Shown here piece after piece: positions 47,956 through 59,022 of a DNA stretch of 64,000 nt. Both the position numbers and the translations under genes were made by a program. Each line of letters opens with the position of its first letter. Positions within the stretch are counted from its first letter, which is position 1. The stretch is from positions 1,054,001-1,118,000 of the forward strand of contig CM040088.1 in NCBI GenBank assembly GCA_022496805.1, read 5' to 3'. This DNA comes from Pohlia nutans (lineage: Eukaryota > Streptophyta > Bryopsida > Bryales > Mniaceae). The notes beneath the pieces were generated by a model, which worked only from the letters and a program-made list of their open reading frames with translations, had not been told where the DNA came from and searched no databases.

Positions 47956-49340
47956 GTATGTACTCACGATGTTGGTCGGTTATCTGCACTGAGTGGGAAT
48001 GATCAGTCCAAGCAGCAGTGTTGTTTATAGTTTTCCCGGGTTTCTGAAGGTACCAGCTCCTTAGTGTTTTTCGGTACACTAAGTTAATAAAAAAAATAAA
48101 AATAAAACGCACCATACAGTTCTGTAGTGCTGTTCCTCTTTTACCATACAGCTCCTTAGTTTTTTTGGGTTTTTTTGGTGCAAACCTGTGACAAGCGTTC
48201 TTAAAATACTCAGATTTGGCGTTGGAAAATCTCGAGCATGAATAACGTAGTTTGTTAGCATCGGAATTTGATTAGGTGTGAATTGAACCCTATCCTGAGC
48301 TTTAATTATTATGAGCATATCACGGATTTCAGTGCTTTGAACAATGAGGATTTTAAATATACTGAGCACGTTGTGAATTGCAAAGTGGCCAGAGTCATGG
48401 TTTCCTTCATTTTGTTGTCTAGTCCAGTGCAGCATTCACGAGGATCATACAGATTAGCTTAGCTGACTCAGACTTTTGGAGGTTGATTTTTTTGAGCCTA
48501 AAAGTTGTCTTTGTGTGATTTGTATGACTGTAGCTCTAATCTAAGCAAAGCGATCCTCCTGCATTTTCCTGCCTCAGAATAGTTGCTGACATGTATATAT
48601 ATCAGTAGAGCTAGTCCTACTTTGATTTCATGGGCATTGTTAACCGATTCTTTTTTCTGACTCTTGATTAGCGAACAAGAACATATGTCTTTTACTCTTT
48701 GGGATCAATATTGCTTACAAAGTTCGTATGCCCGATGTCCGATTAGGGAGACGTATCCTGAAAATTTGGTAATGTACTTGAGTGCGTAGTGTCTAAGCTT
48801 TGATTTTGACTTCCTGATTTTGTTATGTGTTGCAGAGACATCGTTGGTGGCAGTAAAGCTGCAGAATAAGATCTGGCATGTAGCTGCTGATATACTTTCT
48901 GTAGTCAAGCTGCAGGTGCAATCTTGGAACCTTCCATCTTGCACACTTCATGAATAAATTGACTGTGGATCATTTTTCTCTTGCTAAGCTATTGAATATA
49001 TTTGCTCTGTGTCCTTTGGCATCCTAAGATGTGGCGAGGAGGGTTTGGCTTTCTTTGGTTGGATGAATGCTTTTCTCTTTATTTTTCTTCGGTTCTCCTG
49101 ATGAGCATGGGTTGTGATGTTTGAATTCAGTTACCGACCTTTGGGATTGTCAATAATTTAGTATCAACAAATGAAGTAATATGAAAATCAAAGTTGTATC
49201 TTATTGATGTGTCTACGTATAAACTACCTCGCTTTGTTGCGTTCATCCTTTTGAAGGCATATACTGTATGTGATCAAGGATAGAAAACATTGATATTTAG
49301 GTGCTTTGTTACGTGCTAAAATATTGTTCTCTATCATTTT
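47956..49340. other. Intron-like DNA
   Basis: One more candidate exon (48838-48916, reading KLQNKIWHVAADILSVVKLQ) is bounded by TTGCAG and GTGCAATC, but I cannot assign it. The rest is AT-rich. Confidence 0.35.
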
Positions 49341-49346
49341 AATCAG

Positions 49347-49935
49347 AAGTTGGCAATAACCAGAGCAACTCAGGTTCAAAAGCTAAGGAGGACCTTGCAG
49401 CAGCAATGGGGGCCATTCAGGTTGCGCTTTATTTTCTGTTTGTGCTTTTTTTTTTTGTTTATATATCATTATTAGTCTATTGTTTATTATTGTCGCAAGT
49501 GTTGTTTTCGTTTTACTTCTCTCTTATGATATAGAAGGATATGTTTGCACTGATTACATACCTTATTATGTCAACATCAGTCATAAGAGGCATGTGCATT
49601 CTAATTTGTAAGGCTTGTAATATGTAATCAGAAACAGGCAGTGTGAACATTCGCTGATGTTTCGTATGTCATCAAATTTTAGAGGCTGTATTCAGACCTA
49701 CCCTAAAACCCATGCTGAAGTAGAAACATCATCTGTGTTGGATCTTTCAATGAAAGCTTATGTCTGAAGGCCAGTTATATGTTGCAGGAGTTGACACAGA
49801 AATAAGCAAAATGAAAGAAAAGGCAGAGCAAAGCGAGGTGATGGTTCAAGAATTCTGTCGGGACATAAAGAAGCTGGAATTCTCTAAGAAACACATCACA
49901 ACTACCATAACCGCTCGTCACCGTCTTGCAATGCT
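49347..49935 (+). pseudogene. VPS53: VPS53 (GARP/EARP tethering subunit) fragment, frameshifted
   Basis: Exon 49347-49420 encodes NNQSNSGSKAKEDLAAAMGA. The next exon begins at 49788 after TTGCAG with ELTQ and, after a one-base loss near 49800, continues as KMKEKAEQSEVMVQEFCRDI, KKLEFSKKHITTTITA.HRL. This is the conserved N-terminal coiled-coil stretch of plant VPS53, which acts with VPS51, 52 and 54 in endosome-to-Golgi tethering. Homology stops abruptly near 49935 and a FANCL piece follows 170 bp later. Without the rest of the 800-residue protein and with the frameshift, it is a dead fragment. Confidence 0.82.
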
Positions 49936-50103
49936 TGCTCTGTTTTGTGCTTTTTCGTCGACTATTTCCTCAACATTAGAAGGACCCAGAAGTTGCTTAA
50001 TCAAAAAAAGGCGCTATACAACAGTGGAGGTTGCATCACGATGGTGTTCTTAAAATTTTCAAGGTTGTGTACAGTCCATGCTCATTTGAGATTTTCCTTG
50101 TAG

Positions 50104-50851
50104 ATGTGCGATTTATTTATTGCAAGTGACAAGGGTAGTGTGCCAGATCGTGTTTGTGACAATGGAAGCTGTGGCCGGCCATTCCGTACCTCATGTCTTG
50201 CTAAGTGGCTTCGCTCTTTACCAACTACACGCCAGTAAGTCTTCTTCAATCTTGAACTAAAGATTCAAGGTTTTAAAATGAAAATTTCAATCAATCACAT
50301 TGTGAAAAACATAATTTAGATGAGACCAAATTTTATGGCACCAAAATCAGTGAATAACATTGCACGTGTTGGTCAAAACAAAAATACATTTGAACAAAAG
50401 GAAATCTTACTCAAAACTGATGAAAAAACATTTAGGCTTTTTGGTTTGAAGAAGAGATTGGACATATAGGACTATAGTCTAAGCTATGAGCTCTGCTCTT
50501 TCTGGGTCTAAGGGACTACATGTACAAATAAAAGTGTTCAAATAAGTATATGTGCATAGTTCCCTTTATTAGATTACCTTATTTTTACTAGGTTTGAAAG
50601 ATGATTCTAACATATCATAGCATGAATGAATTAACTAAGAATTTTTATAGTGTTGATTGTAGGTGTATCCAAAATCAACCGTAGACTATACTCTCATGTC
50701 TAGAACTTGAAAAGTTTCTTTTTCCCTTCTAAAACTGTAACTTGACTGACAATGCTGATTGTTGTTGTTGACTCGCAGGTCCTTCGATGTGATGTTTGGC
50801 ACTTGTCCTCATTGCTCACATCTAGTCATTGTGAAATGCTCCCCCTCTTGA
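50104..50851 (+). pseudogene. FANCL: FANCL-type E3 ligase, C-terminal RING fragment
   Basis: Exon 50104-50234 and exon 50779-50851 join in phase (CA then G TCC) to give CDNGSCGRPFRTSC, WLRSLPTTRQSFDVMFGTCP and HCSHLVIVK, then a stop. FANCL carries this RING at its C-terminus and ubiquitinates FANCD2 in crosslink repair. Two zinc-binding features are lost: the first CxxC appears as CDLF, and the FH histidine of the family is Arg (PFR). The upstream ELF/DRWD regions are missing. A dispersed 200-bp repeat (50253-50445) lies in its intron. Confidence 0.82.
50253..50445. repeat. Copy of the dispersed 200-bp repeat in the FANCL intron
   Basis: Matches 2150-2320 over GAGACCAAATTTTATGG, CCAAAATCAGTGAA, AACATTGCACGTGTTGGTCA and AAAACAAAAATA.ATTTGAAC. 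Confidence 0.65.
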
Positions 50852-51500
50852 CAGTCTCATTGTTGGTATACGTTCATCCAAATGTTGGAAAGGGTGTAAA
50901 TAGCAGAATGACTTCATGACCAATTTTTTATGAGGAGCTCTTGTATTTAACCAATAAGATAAAGATGAGGATTGTCGTAACACTGCGTAGAGTAAACTTG
51001 GACTTGTAACTGGTACTGTACTAAGGGAAAAGCCAAGGTATTATTCATTGCAAATCGAGGTTTCAGAGAAAGATTAGTCGTCAAACATCTAGTTATTGCA
51101 TTGATTCTGTTGGTACATGGGTTTTTATTTTATTGTGAGGATGTGTTGCTCTAATTTTGAGTGTTTGTAAATTCAGGTTTCAGAGAAAGATTAGTCATCT
51201 ACTACATTGTCAATGCGGCAGGATATTGTCACGAGACGATATGTTATGGATTTTAATTTGCTTGCTAGTTCTACATTCAGTGTCATTATCAATTATCAAT
51301 TTATTGATGAGAACGACGGTTTCCTTCACGATTTGGATTGTACTATTTCAATCTTAGAGTGAACGCTATTAAAACTTCCAATATTGAGATATGAGAGATG
51401 TTTGATGTTGATGATTTGCAAAGATCGTTATTTATTGCTGTATTGTCTTCAGAATCTCTTGAGATGTATGTTCATAACAAATGTATAGAATATCAACATC
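50852..51500. other. Intergenic DNA, no gene
   Basis: A 27-bp phrase starting GTTTCAGAGAAAGATTAGTC occurs twice (51060 and 51177). Otherwise nothing recognised. Confidence 0.45.
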
Positions 51501-52268
51501 TATTTGCAGAATGTTGAAATTCATGTTTTTTTTTTGTAATTCATGTAATTCTTGTAATTCACGTATTTCTTGCAGTTCACGTCTTTCTTGCAATTCACGT
51601 ATTTCTTGCAATTCATGCATTTCTTGCAATTCACGTATTTCTTGCAATTCATGCATTTCTTGCAATTCACATATGTCAAAATTCTTGTATTTCTCGAAAT
51701 TCACATAATTCTTGTGCTTCATGTATTTCTCAATATTCACATTGGAAATAATTCACCTATTTCTTTTGTTATGTGACATCTTTTACAATTTGAAAGGTGA
51801 CATGAATAAAAATTACGATATTTTGTTGAACCATATGTTGTGAATGTTTGTTCTACAGCAGAGTCTTTTGAAAAAAATATACAACATATTCTAAACATAA
51901 GTTTAATACGAATATAAATAACGTATTCTAGAATACATGATATCATCATATGAAGGTTTATTGTTCCATCACTCATTAGTTATTCAACTACAAAAAACAA
52001 GAGTACAAATAAGACGTGAATTTTTTTTTATAAAAATACATAAAATGAATTGGTTATACGCTTCAGTTGCCTTTAAATTCGACAATGTTAAAATAATCAA
52101 TATCACGTTGTTAAAGCTGTCAAATCCAAATAAATTTCACATATGAACATGAATAGATGTGAGAATGCACTTTTGCCACCAACGTTAGTGCTACATAGCA
52201 CCAACATATGAGTTTGGTGCTTTTTGCAAAGTTTGATTGGTGGCAAAATGCTATGCTTTGTACTAGTG
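51500..52268. mobile_element. Partial third copy of the long-TIR element family
   Basis: Resembles 20730-21389 of copy 1 at lower identity, in the same order: the 18-bp repeat array, TTGTTGAACCA, CAGTTGCCTTTAAA, TCAAATCCAAATAAATTTCA, TTGCCACCAACGTTAGTG, and the terminus GCTTTGTACTAGTG at 52268. No left end is found. The 18-bp array (51535-51725, CAATTCACGTATTTCTTG) keeps a repetitive minus-strand frame open. Confidence 0.75.
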
Positions 52269-52487
52269 CATTTCACTCCGTTTGCCAATTTATATTTGAA
52301 TCACAGTTCGATAATAACATTATGTAGCGATTTTCAGTCACTGCTTAAGATCCGAGTCACTAAGAACTGGAAAGAAACGAAAACATCACATTCAGAACGA
52401 TTTAGGATCTCATGTTTCTAATGTATGTAAGACTATCATGCATTCAGGTACTATGTTCATGCCAGTAGCTGAGGTACTTACGCAGAA

Positions 52488-52625
52488 TCACGGTCTTGCA
52501 GGAAATTCACAACAACGGTGAATTTGGAGGTTATATTTGTGCGCATTTCCATTCGCACAACCATATCGTACTCTCTCTGATTGACAGGTTCGAGCTCACC
52601 ACCCTCCTGACGTATTCTTGTGAGA
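52488..52625 (-). CDS. Terminal exon-like segment, unknown
   Basis: The minus strand reads EGGELEPVNQREYDMVVRME, then TNITSKFTVVVNFLQDRDSA and a stop. Composition and length look like a real C-terminal exon, but I cannot name it. Upstream text in the same frame is interrupted by a stop near 52650, so it is a fragment at best. Confidence 0.3.
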
Positions 52626-52980
52626 CCACATAATGACTACAGATACCGATAGTCCTCCCGAGCTCCTATACTGCAACCATAGGTTCACGTCATGCCCATT
52701 CATCACACAACTTTATCTGTTTCGAGATCATCGCCATGTCTGTGAGGACTGCAAATGTATCAGATGTGTAGTTCTGCTTTGGGTTCGAACGCCTCATTGC
52801 AACTGTAGACTTCCTCCATCCCGACAAGGATTGTCATTGGACGCCAGAATTCGGAAAAAACGTCTAGAATGTCGCCACGAGCCAAAATCTGTACCCATTT
52901 TCCCTCCATCACTCTGCTTTTGTGAGAATCCTTAGAAGAAAAAAACGCAGCTGGCATTGGCAAATCCCGCACGTCGTACA

Positions 52981-53346
52981 TCATACTCTTCGGACGAAGA
53001 TAGTGATCCGTTTGACTTCGGAGACTGCAGCTCTGAGGAACTTGATAGTGGACACACCAGTGACATAAACGTTCATTGTTTTGGGGATCTTAGGCGCATA
53101 TAGACATATCAGAGGCAATGTGCCACATGTCGGTGTTTCAATGCCGACTTCATGTATTTTGTTTGCTATGGACCGTTCTGGTAATGTATCGGTTATTTCT
53201 CTTATGATATTACTTAAATGTGGTTTTGTCCAATTTCTATGTGAGGGGTGCTCATATTCGGCAGGATCCCGAAATTTATCATGGTAGAGAATAGTCCTAA
53301 TACACCGAAAAGGGGATGTTGGTCCACTTATAATTCTAGATGTCAT
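52981..53346 (-). CDS. 121-codon open frame, unknown
   Basis: A minus-strand frame with mixed composition (YEHPSHRNWTKPHLSNIIRE, GIETPTCGTLPLI) that does not look repeat-driven. No motif recognised and no splice or promoter support; it ends 70 bp before the second CACTA element. Confidence 0.25.
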   Translation of the reverse strand: MTSRIISGPTSPFRCIRTILYHDKFRDPAEYEHPSHRNWTKPHLSNIIREITDTLPERSIANKIHEVGIETPTCGTLPLICLYAPKIPKTMNVYVTGVSTIKFLRAAVSEVKRITIFVRRV

Positions 53347-53439
53347 TGGACAAGTTTAGCATTGTAAAGGCTCTACGTGTGCATGTACAGTTCTGACTAT
53401 ACGGTGGTAAACAATGTACACTACCGGAGATGGGTACTT

Positions 53440-54200
53440 TTATGACTGGGAGAATGACTGCGTTCATGACTGCGCGCAGTCATAAAATCGGGTCTGTGAC
53501 TGCGCGTCATATTTTTTGCTGACGTGGAATGTGACGCGTGCTATGACTGGGTGCCGTAGTTACCGACGAGTCGCTTCGGACACCTAGTCATATGAATAAA
53601 TACGACTCAAAACGTATACTTGGGCTTCATGTACGTGCCACGACAGCATATCCAGCCGCCATCTTGACCGGCCCCAAGTCCTTGACTTTTGGAGGTCTGC
53701 CCGTGCAGCTGAGGCCAAAATCCGACGTGGCATGTGACTCGGGCGAGTCATTTTTTTGCTGACGTGGCACGTGACTCTGTGTAGTCATATTTTTTACTGA
53801 TGTGGAATGTGACTCTGTGGAGTAATATTTTTGCTGACGTGGCACTTACACGTGGAATGTGAATACTGTCATTTTTCGGCTGACGTGGAATGTGACTCTG
53901 TGGAGTCATATTTCGGGTCATAATGTTGCTGACGTGGAATTCGATTGGTAGTGATGTTTTTGGTTGACGTGGATTATGACTATGTACAGTCGTGTTTGAG
54001 CGATCGCTATGACTGTAGCCAGTGGTGTGTTCAAGACCTCCAGTAATGTTTGGCAAGAGTGCGAAAGATATACAACTGGTTTCAGTCACAGTACCGGAAG
54101 GAGTGAGACCAATACATGACTCGCGGTAGTCATAATGTTGTTGCCATGTATGTGGCCCTATGACTGCGTACAGTGATGTTTTCGCTTACTGAGAGTCACA
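53440..54200. repeat. Subterminal repeats of CACTA element 2
   Basis: TGACGTGGAATGTGACTCTG, GTAGTCATATTTTT and CGCGCAGTCATAAAATCG variants recur more than ten times; the same motif family appears in element 1. These are expected binding sites of a TnpA-like protein. Confidence 0.85.
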
Positions 54201-54376
54201 TTAGTACTATGTATCAGAATCATACAATGGAAGATACAAGGCATAGGATTCAATGGAAGACACATACATGGGATTAGGGAAATGCAACAATGTTCACTTG
54301 TATTTAGTAGTGAAGGACTCAGTACAAAACCAAATATTGTTCATGTCTTAGCGTTTGCTATCTAACTAAACCAGTC

Positions 54377-55415
54377 TTATTCCTCACCAATATACATCCA
54401 ATATCCATTAGCTCGTTCTTCCCGCTTCCTCTTTGCTGCAGGCTCCTCGTGGTTCTCTTCGTCATCCTCTGTGCACCACCGCAATCACACTAGGTTACCC
54501 AACTATTTTGCACAAACCTCATTAATTCACTACAGGACCCTGTAATACAAATGCTGCGCATTTATAACTATAATCTGTTATATTCAGTTGTATCATGACT
54601 AGTCCCTGTTACCTTCTCAAGATACATTACTAAACCATGTGACATTCTCAATGTGCACATTACTGATCACTGTGACATTCTGACTGCGTACATTACTGAA
54701 CCCTGTGACATTCAGGCAATTCATCAACATTGCGTGCTACATCAAACATCAGTAGATCATTTAGAGATCACTTTGTCCTTCGCAGTCGCGCGGTTTAGGC
54801 TGCCATTAAACACTAATGAGTCCTTTCCACTTCACTTATACATGTTATTTCAAGTAGTAAGAAAGCTCTACTAAAGGGATTCAAACCTTGTGCAATGATT
54901 GACTAACCTAATTTTCGTGGAAGGAACTATGTACAACTGCATCAAAATTAAGAAGCATAAACAAAAGTTGTTTGCAACAGATCATATGGGCATCACCATC
55001 ATTACAATCTCAACTCTGTGTATTTGTAAACTCATTAAATTGCAACACAAGCCCTCATGAAATACTCAACCAAATCAAAAAAATTCCATCACTTCATGGT
55101 ATAATTGGAAAGTGGATCACACGATTTAGAATTCAGACCTCCTTGCACAAGAAATCAATACCAAGATCGTATGCTTACCTCAGCATAATCCAAGTGGTAG
55201 AGCGCATTTGTGGGTTCAAGAATAAGCTCTTGGTAGCAAAAGGCCACATGCTTGTACCTGCTCACATTCATAAGAAAGTGCAATTTGATTATAGCGCAGT
55301 ATTTTGGAATTAAAATGGGCCATACCTTCTTGGAATAGTGAGACTTGATGCAAACAAAGCCTCCTCTTCACGGCGTTCTTCCTTCGAAGCTTCAAGAGCA
55401 TTGACATCAGTCTCC
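54377..55415 (-). pseudogene. Captured gene fragment, possibly LSG1-type GTPase
   Basis: Two minus-strand exons lie inside CACTA element 2. Exon 55326-55415 encodes NALEASKEERREEEALFASS then LTIPRR and ends at a GT donor; EEAL.ASSL..PRR recalls the segment before the GTPase domain of plant LSG1 (60S export GTPase). Exon 54377-54468 encodes AAKRKREERANGYWMYIGEE and a stop, which I cannot match to LSG1. A start-like region with two related ATG segments lies near 56200-56285 (MGAEIKASADEAE). The identification rests on 14 residues and may be wrong. That a spliced non-transposase gene piece lies here, opposite to TNP2, is better supported. Confidence 0.35.
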
Positions 55416-56403
55416 CTATACCAACAGCGAGCTAAAAAGTTTAGACCAAAAAAATAGAATAACTCTGTACATTATAGAATCTTATTAGATTATACAATTA
55501 CAGATAAAACTCTTGGACTCGGTAATTGCTCATACCAGGGTTACCAAAAAAAAAACCTTCTATTTTGATTGCATCTTTTAGAGCCAAGTTCAATGGGTGA
55601 AGTATCTCCCTAAAAGACAAGTTCCACATTTCAAGTGCAACTTCTCCCTAACCAATCAATTTTTTTTTCAATTCCATGGACCATGTACAACTTCATGGCC
55701 AGGTATGAGACAAACCCAAGTTCCACTTTCCCCCTCCTCTTACCTACTTCCATGGGCAACTTCTCAAACCTGAGGAATTTGGCTCTTACTGCATTTTTTA
55801 GTTCTGTTTTGAAAGGTTGTTCTCAGAATATAAAAAGTCGTGAGATATTATTGAAGTAGATATCAAAGAAAGAAATGAAACGGTTATATTCCGTTTTCCA
55901 GTAAGCTTAGTTACAGAGATTTGACATTTCATAGGTCCAGATGTGTTTCAGCATCCTACATCTAACTACAAAATAATAAGGTTTGGGATTTCAGTCTCCA
56001 CGAAAAATGAACCAAAGCAATGAATACTCACGGGTTGATTAGAAGACAGCAAGGGGATTGTCCTCCGAAAATACACGGCCGGCAAGCTCTTATTATGTTT
56101 CGCAGTGGCCCTGTTCAGCCTCTCCTGTATCTGCGCTTGCGTCCTCTACTTCATCAGCACTTGCCCAGGCCCCACCTGGACCTTCAATTTCTGGGCCCAT
56201 GGCGACCGAGCGATCACACTAAAACCCTAAAACCTGCACAACCTCTGCTTCATCAGCACTTGCTTTGATTTCTGCCCCCATGGCAAACGATAACCCTAAA
56301 CCCTAAAAACCTGCATACAACACTCAAATGCTTCAATCGTTTCAGTCACAAGTAGCAAGCCGGCGAGAGAAGCAAAATTGGAACACTAAGACCTAATCGA
56401 AGG

Positions 56404-56724
56404 GAGAGAATTTGAATGAGCGGCAAGTGGAATGGCTTACAGGATGCAATTTTCGATTCCAAAGGCAACCTGAATGTTTCACAAAAGCTCCTGCATGCAC
56501 AATGCGAGCAAGAAAAAAATTTAATAAATTCAATTTGCAGCATCTGTGCAAAATATCCTACAACAAAAGTAAAACGTATTGCATGGCGAGGGACATCAGA
56601 AGCAGATGCAAGGAAAAATATCATGTGTGCGACGACACGAAGAGGGTTAGAAGAGAGAACTGGAAAGCTCCGCCTGCCAAATGAACTTGCTGTAGGGTTT
56701 GGGCGGAAGGGCCGCTTACACTAA
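56404..56724 (+). CDS. Unknown 102-codon frame in CACTA element 2
   Basis: The frame starting at 56416 reads MSGKWNGLQDAIFDSKGNLN, then LINSICSICAKYPTTKVKRI and RKNIMCATTRRGLEERTGKL. The composition is protein-like and contains CSIC, but no family is recognised. It may be an exon of a captured gene or of the TNP-associated second gene. Confidence 0.3.
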
Positions 56725-57800
56725 ACCCCAAATGCCGAAGAGACCAAAACGTGGCTTATGAAAGAAGTTGACTGTTCAATTCCAACTTCTGAATGGATGA
56801 TTTCCATCCAATTCTTTATGTGAAGGACTTTTGCTTGGTGATGCCACCCTTTCAAGTTAAATTCAAATTACTCAAGCTATTTTTATATTTTACATAGGGT
56901 CCCAACTACATAAAGAGTCGTAAAACTGGTTCATCATGTAGTGTACTTTGAATGTTTTTGCTTGTTTTACTTAAACTAAATTTAGGCTATGAAAATTGAG
57001 CATTTTATTACAGTTACAAGTTCAATGGGTATTATGAAGGTGTAGCAAAATCTTCTAATTTTAAATACTCGAATGATTTTTATTTCTAAACTTTTTTTAC
57101 ATCAAAAGTTACACAATTGATAGAAAAATAGGAATTTTCTAATACATTTTGTTATTGATATGAATTTTTCATAATTCTGGTGAAAATTTGAAATTACTAT
57201 GATTTTTTGAAGTTAATGTAAAAAAGAAATTTCATATCAAGTACAAAATGTACCAAAAAAAATCCAATTAATTTACCAATGGTGTAACTTATGAATGATG
57301 AAGAAAGATTTAGCTAATAAATATTATCCGTGTATCACCAATATTTAATTATCAAAATTAAAAGTTAAAATGAAAAATTCATTCTAAATTTGATTACAAA
57401 CAAATTTTAATATTTTTTGAGTAAAATTTGTTGAAATGAATTTGAAATCAGATACTCTTAAATGTGGTAATTCTTTCAAATTTTTGTGTTTCTTAAATTT
57501 ATGGCCTGATATTTGCAAGGCCACTTTAGTCAGTCGCTCTTAGAACCAATTCAAAAAACAATCCCACGCTGCAGTTTGGGCAACTTGGGCAATTTAGGCT
57601 TCCTTGATGTTTAATAATTAATTAAAGTGCAAAAAATAGCAACCCCTACGTAGTAACTCGGCGCTCCAAAGCATTGAAGAAGAATGTGTACCTTGGGCAT
57701 AGACAGCATTCCCCAATGGGGCACCAATAGAGGCGACAAAGGGCCAATTTTGATAGCCAAACCGACATGAGACCTCCATCACGAAAGATGAGTGGACTAT

Positions 57801-58535
57801 AGCACTTGCAGTTTGCGAATGAGCAACAAGAGTGGACAAGAAAGAACTGCGCGAACGAAGGAGGACAAACGTCGGACTTTGTACACGAACACGGAGTAAA
57901 GAGAAGGACATGTCTCTTTGACCTTCCGTATTGGAAAGTACGTGTATCTCACGCAGTCTTGTAGAGTGATATGACTATACACAATGATGTTGTGATGCAT
58001 GGAATCTAAATAATGACTGAATGCAGTGATGTGTCGTGGAATATGATTGTGCACAATGATGTTCTTATTCATGGAACATAGTTTATGACTCCATGTAGTG
58101 ATGTGACGTGGAATGTGACTTTACACAGCGATGATGTACTGCATGGAATCTAATTTGTGACTGGTCGGAGTCACTATACAGGATCTTCTAATCCGACACA
58201 CGTTGGATGTCATACACTGTGAAAAAAACATTGCCGAGAATATCATGAAGACCATATTCGGAGAGAAGGACACCCTCGGAGCTCGTCTCGATATGAAAGA
58301 AGCAGGTATACGCAAACATCTATGGCCCGTATGCAGAAACAAACCCGGCAGCGTCATATTACCTCGGTCATCATATGTTCTTACGAAAGAAGAGCGTCAG
58401 GTCTTTGTAGACCAAGTGCGTTCCTTGCGAACCCTCACTCAGTACGTCGGGCAGCTAAAGAAGCGCGTGAACATAGATAGGCAAATCAAAGGCCTAAAAT
58501 CACATGACTACCATGTCCTCCTCCATCCCTTGTAG
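57801..58535 (+). pseudogene. TNP2 transposase middle part, with intron and internal deletion
   Basis: The upstream exon ends at 57937 with HGVKRRTCLFDLPYWK, and the next starts at 58182 with DLLIRHTLDVIHCEKN, the hallmark join of plant TNP2 (PYWKDLL.RHNLDVMH.EKN). It continues KEAGIRKHLWP, SYVLTKEERQVF and LKSHDYHVLL, then a stop at 58535. The DUF4218 remainder that normally follows is deleted, and the sequence jumps to the DUF4216-like region in another frame. Upstream of 57801 the coding text decays and the catalytic core is missing. The 244-bp intron is made of element-type TGAC repeats. Confidence 0.85.
57955..58180. repeat. TGAC-type repeats inside a TNP2 intron
   Basis: Five or so variants of GATGT(N)GTGGAATNTGACTNTNCACA with ATGCATGGAATCTA. 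The motif echoes the subterminal GACGTGGAATGTGACT repeats of the same element but lies 1.6 kb from the nearest end. Confidence 0.75.
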
Positions 58536-59022
58536 TTCAGTGGACTATGGACAGTATGAGGTGGTGGCGGTCCTCTATTGCAACTGGGTGGTTGCAAACA
58601 TGAGAGGAGATGGCCCCACCATGAAGCGCAATGATTACGGCTTCTCTGCCGTAAACTTCCAGAGGTTGATCTCATACTCTGCACAGTCATTTTCCTTCCC
58701 ACTCCACATTGAACAGGTCTTTTTTGCACCGGATGTGGCCAAGCGTGGATGGGAGGTTGTGTTGCGCAGCAAACCACGAGGAGTTCGGACATTCTCGATC
58801 CACCAACTTGTGGATGAAGTACAGTGCATATCATTAGGGAGAGCAAGTGATTTTCCCGGACTTGAAGCCACATGCCTGGATTCGGATCTCATACTTCAAA
58901 CACCTATTTTGAGCGATGCAGTGGAAGTAGCCCCGGAGGTGGTGGCTAAAGCATTAGAACGCCTCGGACAGGATGACATATCGTTAGATGATTTAGACTA
59001 TTGCGACTCAGAGCAGGATTGA
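58504..59022 (+). pseudogene. TNP2-type C-terminal (DUF4216-like) region
   Basis: A 172-codon frame: YGQYEVVAVLYCNWV, RNDYGFSAVNFQRLI, QVFFAPDVAKRGWEVVL, VQCISLGRASDFPGL and an acidic tail SLDDLDYCDSEQD with stop. It aligns with the 30649-31134 remnant over about 120 residues. The order matches the C-terminal domain of plant CACTA transposases, which follows DUF4218. It is out of frame with the preceding TNP2 exon because of the deletion near 58535. Confidence 0.8.

Noticed and set aside
46893..50851. A single functional fusion gene RPB4-VPS53-FANCL
   Set aside because: Stops, frameshifts and lost ligands occur in each part and the parts are non-contiguous pieces of their proteins; a chimeric transcript is possible but a working fusion protein is not supported.
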